A DNA stretch of 64,000 nt from Hominimerdicola alba. GTDB lineage: Bacteria; Bacillota; Clostridia; Oscillospirales; Ruminococcaceae. Location: contig NZ_FOAT01000009.1 in NCBI RefSeq assembly GCF_900109655.1, forward strand, positions 91,799-155,798. The letters run 5' to 3'. Under the pieces are notes generated by a model. That model saw only the letters and a program-made list of their open reading frames with translations. It had not been told where the DNA came from and searched no databases. Positions within the stretch are counted from its first letter, which is position 1; each line of letters starts with the position of its first letter. Made by a program: the position numbers and the translations under genes. Positions 17,501 through 25,187 of this stretch are shown here, piece by piece.

Positions 17501-17733
17501 ATTATCTGGGTGAGCCTGTCAAGATTGAGGGGCTCGATATAGGTGATATCGGCAACATCGGGGTCTGTCATGATGGTAGCAGGGTTTGAATTGACCAGCA
17601 CTATCTCATAACCCAGATTTCTCAGCGCCTTGCAAGCCTGAGTACCGGAGTAGTCAAACTCGCAAGCCTGACCTATTATAATAGGACCGGAACCGATTAT
17701 CATTATCTTGTTGATATCCTGTTTCTTTGGCAT
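14509..17733 (-). CDS. carB: Carbamoyl-phosphate synthase large subunit
   Basis: 1074 residues, the usual full length. The N-terminus has [22 protein letters not shown], and the second half repeats it as [22 protein letters not shown], reflecting the two ATP-grasp halves (carboxyphosphate and carbamate kinase domains). The C-terminal MGS-like allosteric domain is present to the end ([11 protein letters not shown]). The enzyme makes carbamoyl phosphate from bicarbonate, ATP and ammonia for pyrimidines and arginine. The glutaminase subunit carA is not adjacent in this window, although the two are often paired. Its own terminator at 14450 and no flanking pyrimidine genes mark it as a single-gene unit here. 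Confidence 0.97.
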   Translation of the reverse strand: [1074 protein letters not shown]

Positions 17734-17854
17734 ACTAAACTCCTATCCCGCACTGTATCGTGCGTAAAATTTTTTCTTACCAAAAACTTCTCTTAAAAAA
17801 TTCCTAACGTATATCATACCATACTTCCGCATAAAATGCAAGACCAAAATCTTA

Positions 17855-18110
17855 ATAATTCATAATTCATGATTCATAATTCATAATTATTTGGCATAGG
17901 ACTGACGAATGATTTTCTTGTCCTATGTTTGCATTTACAAGCAGAAAATCAAACAGAGTTTTTTGTATATTTTATGATTTATGCAGTATATTTTATCTTC
18001 TGACAAAAAAATCAAGGCACAAAAATTGCGCCCACATCCCCCGATATGAGCGCAAGAAATTTACGTCCTCTGCCAACAATTATGAATTGTGAATTATGAA
18101 TTATGAATTA
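17855..18110. repeat. AT-rich inverted repeat pair flanking about 190 bases, overlapping the tetR-like stop codon
   Basis: 17855-17890 is built of repeated AATTCAT-type units, and 18077-18110 of the complementary ATGAATT units, so the two arms are inverted. The right arm supplies the last codons and stop of the TetR-type gene. The DNA between (17891-18076) has no gene and no motif that I recognise; together with 17734-17854 this accounts for the 367-base gap. Confidence 0.5.
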
Positions 18111-18712
18111 ACCCCGGTGTGGTGGTTGATAATGTCGTTTACACTGCGGTAAACGTAGGGTTTCAGCTTTTCAAGGCTGACAGGCTCACCGTAGAGTATG
18201 GCTGAATGGCAGGCTGAGCTTACAAGCTCTACTATCATAAAGAGCATTATCTCGGGCTCTTCTATGCCGTCGGGAGCGTCAGCAAGGATAGCATCGTATA
18301 TGGCACGGAGATCCATGTCGTCACCCTTGGTGGGCGAAGTTACAGCGTGCTTGAATACTCCCCAGCTAAGGTTTTTCGCAATAAATGCCACCATAGGCGG
18401 ATTGCCCGAAAGCTGGTCGAGGATATGGTCGATAACATAAATCATCTTTTCATTGAAAGTCATATCCTTTTTCTCAGCTTCAAGAGATTCAAGAGCACTT
18501 TTAAAAAGCTTTGAAGACTGGTGAGCCACCAGCTTGTTTTTAAGATCGTACTTATCCTTAAAATAAAGGTAGAAAGTACCCTTTGCGACCCCCGCACTTT
18601 TAGCTATATCAGATACCGAGGTCTTGCTGACACCGTTTGTGGTGAACAGCTTATATGCAGTGGCAAGGAGCGAATCTTCCTTGGCTTTTTTGTTATTATC
18701 AAGCTTACCCAT
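18101..18712 (-). CDS. TetR-family repressor of the divergent MMPL exporter operon
   Basis: 203 residues. The N-terminal helix-turn-helix is typical: LFTTNGVSKTSVSDIAKSAG, then VAKGTFYLYFKDKYDLKNKL at about residues 22-60. The C-terminal half is the helical ligand-binding and dimer domain. It is divergent from an MMPL-type exporter gene, and the 261-base gap between them contains four matching palindromes and an exporter promoter. The natural reading is that it represses the exporter until a hydrophobic ligand binds. Its minus-strand start has GGAGG upstream. The inducer is unknown. Confidence 0.88.
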   Translation of the reverse strand: MGKLDNNKKAKEDSLLATAYKLFTTNGVSKTSVSDIAKSAGVAKGTFYLYFKDKYDLKNKLVAHQSSKLFKSALESLEAEKKDMTFNEKMIYVIDHILDQLSGNPPMVAFIAKNLSWGVFKHAVTSPTKGDDMDLRAIYDAILADAPDGIEEPEIMLFMIVELVSSACHSAILYGEPVSLEKLKPYVYRSVNDIINHHTGVNS

Positions 18713-18826
18713 TTGACAATCCTCCGTTTTTTACAGCCATGCTTTCAAAAATTATATGGGTCATTATTTTTATTATATGATATTTAGAAATTTTTGTCAA
18801 TAGGGCAAATGTAACAGCAATAGCAA

Positions 18827-18946
18827 ATGACTAACAGTCATTTTGTTTATCTCTACAAAATTATGACCAAAGGTCATTTCACCTATTGACCAATGGTCAT
18901 TTTAGTGCTATACTTGCATATGATAATAGAAATGACCGAGAGTCAT
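18827..18946. promoter_or_regulatory. Array of four TetR-type operator palindromes
   Basis: Four inverted repeats of the form TGACY-N3-RGTCA (with a looser third position in the last): ATGACTAACAGTCAT (18827-18841), ATGACCAAAGGTCAT (18863-18877), TGACCAATGGTCA (18887-18899) and ATGACCGAGAGTCAT (18932-18946). The third overlaps the -35 of the exporter promoter and the fourth lies just after its -10. The first two sit towards the repressor gene, so both directions can be controlled. Confidence 0.85.
18886..18914 (+). promoter_or_regulatory. Promoter of the MMPL exporter operon
   Basis: TTGACC (18886-18891) and TATACT (18909-18914) with a 17-base spacer. The -35 is part of the third operator palindrome, so repressor and polymerase binding are mutually exclusive. 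Confidence 0.8.
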
Positions 18947-18973
18947 TAAATCAGCAAAGAAAGGAACGGTAGT

Positions 18974-21085
18974 ATGAAAAACTTCGGTAAGGCAGTGGTA
19001 AGGCTGCGGATACTCATCGTCATACTGGCATTCGTGCTTGCGGTGCCTGCGGCGATAGGTATGCTGAAAACAAGGATAAACTACGACATACTCTCATATC
19101 TTCCCGAAGATATCGACACGATGAAAGGTCAGCAGATAATGCTGGACGAATACGGCAAGGGCGGTTTTGCTCTTGTGGTAGTTGAGGGCATGGAGGACAA
19201 GGACGTAGCCGCCCTTAAATCGAAATTTGAGAAAGTGGATACGGTCAGCGAGGTGCTTTGGTATGACAGCATAGCTGATATCTCCATACCGAAGGAAGTT
19301 CTTCCACAGGACATTTATGAAGTCTTTAACAGCAAGGACGGCAATTCCACTATGATGGCTGTTTTCTTCGACAAGGCTACATCGGCAGACGAATCCCTTG
19401 AAGCTGTTGTTGAGATGAGAAAGATAGCGGGCAAGCAGTGCTACATCAACGGCATGACCGCCATAGTCGAAGACATAAAAGACCTGACCATGAAAGAGAC
19501 TACCGCATACGTCGGCATAGCGGTACTGCTGACAAGCATTATACTTGCAGTGACTATGGATTCACTGCTGATACCTGTATTCTTCATGCTGAGCGTCGGT
19601 CTGGCGATACTTTACAATCTGGGCACAAATATTTTCCTCGGACAGATAAGCTTCATCACACAGGCGCTCACGGCTGTATTACAGCTGGCGGTAACGATCG
19701 ACTACTCCATATTCCTCTGGCACAGCTACAAGGAACAGAAAGAGAGATTCGCTGATAAATACGAGGCTATGGCAGAAGCCATATCCCTGACGATATCTTC
19801 TGTAGTATCAAGCTCGGTAACTACCGTTGCGGGATTTCTGGCACTGTGCTTCATGAGCTACACTCTTGGTCTTGATATGGGCATAGTAATGGCAAAGGGC
19901 GTTATCATCGGTGTTATATGCTGTGTAACAATACTGCCTTCGATGATACTGGTATTTGACAGACTTCTGGAAAAGACCATACACAGAGATATTATTCCCA
20001 GCATGGACAAAGCTGCCGATTTCATAGTAAAGCATCACGCGGCATTCGTGGTACTGTTCATCGCACTGCTTATCCCCGGAATTTACGGACAGACTCACAC
20101 GGATGTTTACTACAACCTGACAGATACTCTCCCCGCTGACCTTAACAGCGTACTGGCAAACACTAAGCTTCAGGAAGAGTTCGATATATCCTCAACACAC
20201 ATTATCCTTTGCAAGTCGGATATGAAGCGCAAGGACGTTGTCAAGATGACCGACGAAATGAACGAAGTTGACGGTGTAAACATGACCATGGCTTTCGATA
20301 CGCTGATAGGTTCATCTATCCCCGAGGAAGCTGTCCCCGAATCCATAAGCGGTCTGCTGAAAGAGGGCGAATGGCAGCTGATGCTGGTAGGCTCAGATTA
20401 CAAGGTAGCATCTCCTGAAGTAAACGCTCAGGTGGATAAGCTGATAGACATACTTAAAAAGTACGATGATACAGGCATGGTGATCGGCGAGGCTGCCGCT
20501 ACAAAGGACCTCATTAGCATCACAAAGCGCGATTTCACTGTTGTTAACACAGTTTCCATCGCGGCTATATTTGTGATAATCATGATAGCACTGAGGTCAT
20601 TCTCACTGCCGATAATTCTGGTGGCAGTCATCGAATTTGCCATAACTGTTAATATGGCAGTTCCCTGCTTCACTCATACAAAGATACCTTTCATAGCATC
20701 GGTAGTTATAGGTACGATACAGCTGGGTGCTACCGTTGACTATGCGATACTGATGACCACCCGCTACAAGCAGGAGCGCGTATCGGGCAAGGACAAGACG
20801 GAAGCCGTAACGATAGCACTTGCCACCTCGATGAAATCCATCATGGTAAGCGCGCTTGGCTTCTTCGCATCGACTTTCGGTGTGGGATTGTATTCAAGCG
20901 TTGATATGATATCACAGCTCTGCACACTGATGTCAAGAGGTGCGCTCATATCCATGGTAACGGTAATATGCGCTCTGCCCTCGATGCTTCTGCTGTTCGA
21001 CAAGGTCATAATCAACAGCACCATAGGCATGAAAGATACTGCGAGACGCGAGAGCGGTTACAGCAAGCCAGCGCTGAACAGTTAA
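18974..21085 (+). CDS. MMPL/RND-family exporter
   Basis: 703 residues with the RND duplication typical of MMPL proteins. There is one N-terminal helix (about 10-30) and an outer domain (about 35-165). Five helices follow (about 170-345, including the TIDYSIFLWHSYK segment with the proton-relay aspartate). A second single helix (about 355-372), a second outer domain (about 375-520) and a last five-helix bundle with ATVDYAILMTTRYK complete it. MMPL proteins move lipids or drugs using the proton gradient. It is the first gene of a TetR-controlled operon, 33 bases before the heptad-repeat protein gene, which probably works with it. The substrate is unknown. Confidence 0.9.
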   Translation: MKNFGKAVVRLRILIVILAFVLAVPAAIGMLKTRINYDILSYLPEDIDTMKGQQIMLDEYGKGGFALVVVEGMEDKDVAALKSKFEKVDTVSEVLWYDSIADISIPKEVLPQDIYEVFNSKDGNSTMMAVFFDKATSADESLEAVVEMRKIAGKQCYINGMTAIVEDIKDLTMKETTAYVGIAVLLTSIILAVTMDSLLIPVFFMLSVGLAILYNLGTNIFLGQISFITQALTAVLQLAVTIDYSIFLWHSYKEQKERFADKYEAMAEAISLTISSVVSSSVTTVAGFLALCFMSYTLGLDMGIVMAKGVIIGVICCVTILPSMILVFDRLLEKTIHRDIIPSMDKAADFIVKHHAAFVVLFIALLIPGIYGQTHTDVYYNLTDTLPADLNSVLANTKLQEEFDISSTHIILCKSDMKRKDVVKMTDEMNEVDGVNMTMAFDTLIGSSIPEEAVPESISGLLKEGEWQLMLVGSDYKVASPEVNAQVDKLIDILKKYDDTGMVIGEAAATKDLISITKRDFTVVNTVSIAAIFVIIMIALRSFSLPIILVAVIEFAITVNMAVPCFTHTKIPFIASVVIGTIQLGATVDYAILMTTRYKQERVSGKDKTEAVTIALATSMKSIMVSALGFFASTFGVGLYSSVDMISQLCTLMSRGALISMVTVICALPSMLLLFDKVIINSTIGMKDTARRESGYSKPALNS

Positions 21086-21118
21086 CAAAAGAATTCACAT
21101 CAAAAAGGAGATATAGTT

Positions 21119-24100
21119 ATGAAAAAGTACGGCAGATTTTTAGCAGGTGTCCTGGCAGTGCTGATATCAGCAGGTTCAACAGGATTTTACGCAGTTGCAA
21201 ATAAAGATGAATCTTCAAAGTCGAATGATTCTTCTAAAACTTCCGACAAGGAAAGTTCGGAAGATGATGATTACAAGTCCCCCGAGCTAAAGAAGCGCGA
21301 CAATAAAAAGTCGGACGAAACAAAGACATCTGACGGCACCACCACCCGCAAGGAAGAGACAGTTTACGTACTCACCGATGCGAATGGCAATCCCACCAAG
21401 ATCATTGTCAGCGATCATCTGGTAAACCCTCAGGGACTTACAACACTGATGGATATGTCCACCCTGACCGACATCGAGAACCTGAAAAACGATGATACTT
21501 TCTCAGGCAGCGGAAAGGGTATGCAGTGGAACACTTCTGGCGGAGATATTTACTACAAGGGCTACACAAATGCAGCTCTGCCTGTTGAGATAAAGGTGAG
21601 CTACACTCTTGACGGCAGGAGCATCACCCCTGAGGAGCTTGCAGGCAAGAGCGGCAAGGTAACTGTAAGATACGATTATGTCAACAATTCGACTACCACA
21701 GTCAAGATAAACGGCAAGAACGAGACTATATGCACACCTTTCCTGATGGCTACGGGCTCACTTCTGGACGGCACTAAATTTAAGAATATTCAGGTAACTA
21801 ACGGCAAACTGGTTTCCGACGGCGACAGACAGGCAGTTATCGGCTATGCTCTGCCGGGGCTGACATCAAGCCTTGGTCTTGAGGACAATGAGGATATCGG
21901 CATACCAGAGTACTTCGAGTTCACCGCCGATGTTACAGATTTCGAGCTGAAAACCGTATTCACCGCAGGCACAAACAGCTTCTTCAATGATATCGACTTT
22001 GGCGGCATCAACAAGCTTGATGAGCTTGAAGACAAACTTGGCGAACTGGCTGACGCAGTAGATCAGCTTTCTGATGGCTCACAGCAGCTTTACGACGGCA
22101 CAAAGGAACTCAACAAGGGTGTCGGCGATCTGAAAGACGGCGCAGATAAGCTGGCAGACGGCGGTAAACAGCTCAATGATGGTGCTGTATCTCTGGCTGA
22201 CGGTGCAGGCAAGCTGGCTGATGGCACAAAAACTCTGGACAGCGGCGCAGGCGACCTTGTAAACGGCATAAAGAGCGCTAAAGACGGCAGCGATAAGCTG
22301 GTGGGTGGTTTCACTCAGGTCAATGACGGTGCATCTCAGCTGAAAGACGGTTCTGCCAAGCTGGCCAACGGTCTGGGTGATGCAGACACAGGTGCAAAGA
22401 CCCTTGATGAGGGCGCAGCTTCTCTCGCGGACGGTGCATCGAAACTCAATGACGGCATACAGAAAGTCGCAAGCGGTTCGGGCGCACTGGCTGACGGCAC
22501 AAAGGCGATCGATGACGGCGCACATTCCCTGGTCGACGCCATAAAAGCTGCCAGAAACGGTTCTACGCAGCTGGTTGACGGCTTCATTCAGGTAAATTCT
22601 GGCGCTGCCGACCTCAAATCAGGTACTGCTCAGCTGGCGGCAGGTATGGCAAATGCAGATGACAGCGTGGCAAAACTGAAAGATGGTGCTGATAAACTCA
22701 AAGACGGCGCTGACACTGCCGCAGCAGGCGCAAAGTCACTGAAAGACGGCACAGCATCAGCAAAGGATGGTGCAAAATCTCTGGCTGACGGTGCTAAAAC
22801 TTTAGACGATGGCTTAAAGTCAGCTAAAGAAGGCTCAGCAAAGTTAAAGGAAGGAACTTCTCAGCTGAAAAATGGCGCAGATGACCTCAAATCTGGCACC
22901 GAAAAGCTTGCTGAGGGCATAAGTTCCGCCGACAAGGGCGCTGCAGATGTTCACAGCGGTTCAAAGAAAGTTGCAAGCGGTTCAAAGGCTTTGGCTGACG
23001 GCGCAGCGACCCTCGATTCCGGTGCGGCTAACGTAGCGGCAGGTTCTTCAAAGCTTTCAACAGGTGCGGGTTCACTCAGCACATCGGCAGGAACACTTTC
23101 CGCAGGAATAACCTCCTCCAAGGCAGGTTCTGCAAAGGTGCTCGCGGGCGCACAGTCCCTTTCCGGCGGTATAGATACTCTCGCCGAGGGCGCAGCTGCT
23201 ATCCCCGAAAAGCTGAACGGTATTTCGGATTCAATGACCAACGCTGCAAACGGACTTTATTCTTCGATAGAATACAACAAGCAGGTGCTTGCAAGTCTTC
23301 AGCAGATATACGCTTCAAACCCCAGCGACGATATAGCCACAATGATAGGCACTCTTCAGCAGACCATCGCTTCTCAGGAACAGATAGCCGCAGGTCTGGC
23401 AGAGGGTTCTTCACAGATATCAGCTGACACCACCGCGCTGACCAACGGCATCGCAAGCCTTAAAACAGGGGCTGCTGCTCTGGTAGATGGCGCACAGGCT
23501 CTGGATACGGGACTGGCAACTCTAGATGAGGGCGGCAAGGCTCTTGCTGAGGGTGCAGACAAACTTTATACAAATTCCAAGACCCTTGCTGACGGCGCTG
23601 CAAAGGTTTCCACTGGTGCGGCAGGTCTTAAAGCGGGCAGCAGTGAACTTCTGAATGGCGCTAATGCACTTTCCACAGGCGCTGGTTCTCTTTCAGCGGG
23701 ACTGACTACCGCTTCCGCAGGTGCTAAGAGTGTAGACAGCGGTGCAGGCAAGCTTCAGGCAGGCATTGAACAGGTAAACAAAGGCGCTGTCGATCTTGAC
23801 GAGGGTCTTGGCAAGCTGTCAGGCGGTTCAGGTGAACTCAAAGTTGGCGCTAACACACTGTTCAACGGCATATCTGCAATAGATAACGGCGTGACTTCAC
23901 TTTTAGAGGGCATCAAGGCTCTCGCGATAGGTGCCGGCTCACTCAGCACAGGCGCTTCCACTCTTTCTGCAGGACTTCACTCTGCAAATACAGGCGCAGC
24001 TGCTCTCGATGAGGGCGCAGGCAAGCTTCAGGGCGGACTTACTCAACTTTCAGAGGGTACTACAAAGCTTGATGACGGACTTGGTCAGCTGACCGAGGGC

Positions 24101-24766
24101 GGCGAAAAGCTGAAAGCAGGCACAGGCACACTTGCTTCAAAGGTAACAGAGCTTGTAGCAGGCGCAGGACAGCTTGCTGACGGAAGCACTGCTGTTGCCG
24201 ACGGCGCAAAGAAAATCTCAGGCGGCACACACTCCCTCGCCGAGGGTATAGCCGCCGCATATAACGGCGCATATCAGCTTGATACAGGTCTTGGCTCACT
24301 TCAGGGCGGTCTGGGCCAGCTTACGGACGGCGCATCCGCGCTTGATGACGGTCTGGGACTTCTCTGGCAAGGCGGACAGACCCTCAAAGACGGCACTTAC
24401 AGCGTATCCACAGGCAGTGCACAGCTTTTAGATGGTGCCGAAAAGCTCTCCGACGGCAGCAGCACACTTTATGCGGGCATAACTGCTCTCGATGACGGTG
24501 CCGCACAGCTGAAAGACGGTTCAAAGAAGCTTGAAGACGGCGCTAAGAAGCTCAACAGCGGCATGAAGGAATTCCGCCGCGAGGGCATCGACAAGATAAT
24601 CAGCGCCTACAACGATGATATCACTCCACTGCTCGACAGGCTTGACGCACTTAAGAAAGCAAGCAAGGCTTATGATAATTTCTCGGGCAAGGCAGCAGGC
24701 ACCGAAGGCGAAGTCAAGTTCATCTACGAGACCGCTCCTGTTGCTGTGGCAAAAAAAGATGACTGA
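21119..24766 (+). CDS. Secreted giant heptad-repeat (xxxLxxG) protein partnered with the MMPL exporter
   Basis: 1215 residues. There is a signal peptide at about 1-25, an acidic and lysine-rich low-complexity stretch to about 75, and a folded N-terminal domain of about 220 residues. From about residue 300 to 1150, almost uninterrupted heptads follow of the pattern x-x-x-Leu-x-x-Gly (LADG, LKDG, LDDG, LSTG), broken by a helix-like insert near 700-760. A short charged tail ends the protein with no membrane helix or sorting signal. The heptad family is known from cell-surface proteins and from YhgE/Pip-like proteins. Its job is probably to form a long periplasm-like extension or scaffold for the exporter. 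The start has AAAGGAG. Confidence 0.85.
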   Translation: MKKYGRFLAGVLAVLISAGSTGFYAVANKDESSKSNDSSKTSDKESSEDDDYKSPELKKRDNKKSDETKTSDGTTTRKEETVYVLTDANGNPTKIIVSDHLVNPQGLTTLMDMSTLTDIENLKNDDTFSGSGKGMQWNTSGGDIYYKGYTNAALPVEIKVSYTLDGRSITPEELAGKSGKVTVRYDYVNNSTTTVKINGKNETICTPFLMATGSLLDGTKFKNIQVTNGKLVSDGDRQAVIGYALPGLTSSLGLEDNEDIGIPEYFEFTADVTDFELKTVFTAGTNSFFNDIDFGGINKLDELEDKLGELADAVDQLSDGSQQLYDGTKELNKGVGDLKDGADKLADGGKQLNDGAVSLADGAGKLADGTKTLDSGAGDLVNGIKSAKDGSDKLVGGFTQVNDGASQLKDGSAKLANGLGDADTGAKTLDEGAASLADGASKLNDGIQKVASGSGALADGTKAIDDGAHSLVDAIKAARNGSTQLVDGFIQVNSGAADLKSGTAQLAAGMANADDSVAKLKDGADKLKDGADTAAAGAKSLKDGTASAKDGAKSLADGAKTLDDGLKSAKEGSAKLKEGTSQLKNGADDLKSGTEKLAEGISSADKGAADVHSGSKKVASGSKALADGAATLDSGAANVAAGSSKLSTGAGSLSTSAGTLSAGITSSKAGSAKVLAGAQSLSGGIDTLAEGAAAIPEKLNGISDSMTNAANGLYSSIEYNKQVLASLQQIYASNPSDDIATMIGTLQQTIASQEQIAAGLAEGSSQISADTTALTNGIASLKTGAAALVDGAQALDTGLATLDEGGKALAEGADKLYTNSKTLADGAAKVSTGAAGLKAGSSELLNGANALSTGAGSLSAGLTTASAGAKSVDSGAGKLQAGIEQVNKGAVDLDEGLGKLSGGSGELKVGANTLFNGISAIDNGVTSLLEGIKALAIGAGSLSTGASTLSAGLHSANTGAAALDEGAGKLQGGLTQLSEGTTKLDDGLGQLTEGGEKLKAGTGTLASKVTELVAGAGQLADGSTAVADGAKKISGGTHSLAEGIAAAYNGAYQLDTGLGSLQGGLGQLTDGASALDDGLGLLWQGGQTLKDGTYSVSTGSAQLLDGAEKLSDGSSTLYAGITALDDGAAQLKDGSKKLEDGAKKLNSGMKEFRREGIDKIISAYNDDITPLLDRLDALKKASKAYDNFSGKAAGTEGEVKFIYETAPVAVAKKDD

Positions 24767-24889
24767 TAAAGCCATCTGCTATTAAACAAGATTTCTCCCA
24801 AACTCTATTGAACGGCATATTTTCCTCATTCGGCAGACGCTGTGCGTAAGTCGGGTGAGACAGATGCCGTTTGATATGATACCCCCTTT

Positions 24890-24930
24890 CACCCGTTTCT
24901 CGAATTGCCGCGAGAAGCGGGTGCTTTTTT
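24890..24930 (+). terminator. Terminator of the exporter operon
   Basis: CACCCGTTTCTCG (24890-24902) pairs with CGAGAAGCGGGTG (24911-24923) with one G-T pair and an 8-base loop, then a T-run at 24925-24930. A longer inverted pair ACGGCAT / ATGCCGT brackets 24813-24870 just before it. The rest of the gap up to 24983 holds nothing recognised. Confidence 0.85.
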
Positions 24931-24983
24931 CGTTAATATATTAAACATGAAATAAAATCGCTTTATTTTTCCGCTGATAACTA

Positions 24984-25013
24984 TTGACAATGCACATATA
25001 AATGTGATATCAT
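24984..25013 (+). promoter_or_regulatory. Promoter of the propeller/HD-GYP gene
   Basis: TTGACA (24984-24989) and TATCAT (25008-25013), spacer 18. Transcription would start near 25020, leaving a leader of about 170 bases. The leader ends in a possible stem-loop (ACCGA...TCGGT, about 25131-25165) just before the ribosome binding site. No known riboswitch is recognised in it. Confidence 0.65.
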
Positions 25014-25187
25014 ATACTTATAAATAATTATTTTCTGTTAGGTTACAATTTAGTCATGAATAACTTAGTTAAGAATTAGAAAGTAAGGATAAAGATCAGA
25101 TACAAGTCTTATACTAATTGATGGATAAAGACCGATAACAGCCGATTTTACATCCGACTGTCGGTATGATCACGGAGAGTGAGCGAT

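Noticed and set aside
17734..18100. carA or another pyrimidine gene next to carB
   Set aside because: The region upstream of carB is non-coding and then enters the TetR-type gene; no carA sequence is present in the window.
22079..24299. Several minus-strand frames of 60-150 codons
   Set aside because: Shadows of the repetitive heptad gene; their Ala/Pro/Ser-rich repeats mirror the coding repeats.
25014..25187. Cyclic-di-GMP riboswitch before the HD-GYP gene
   Set aside because: The leader has a possible stem-loop but lacks the conserved core of the known class I aptamer as far as I can see.
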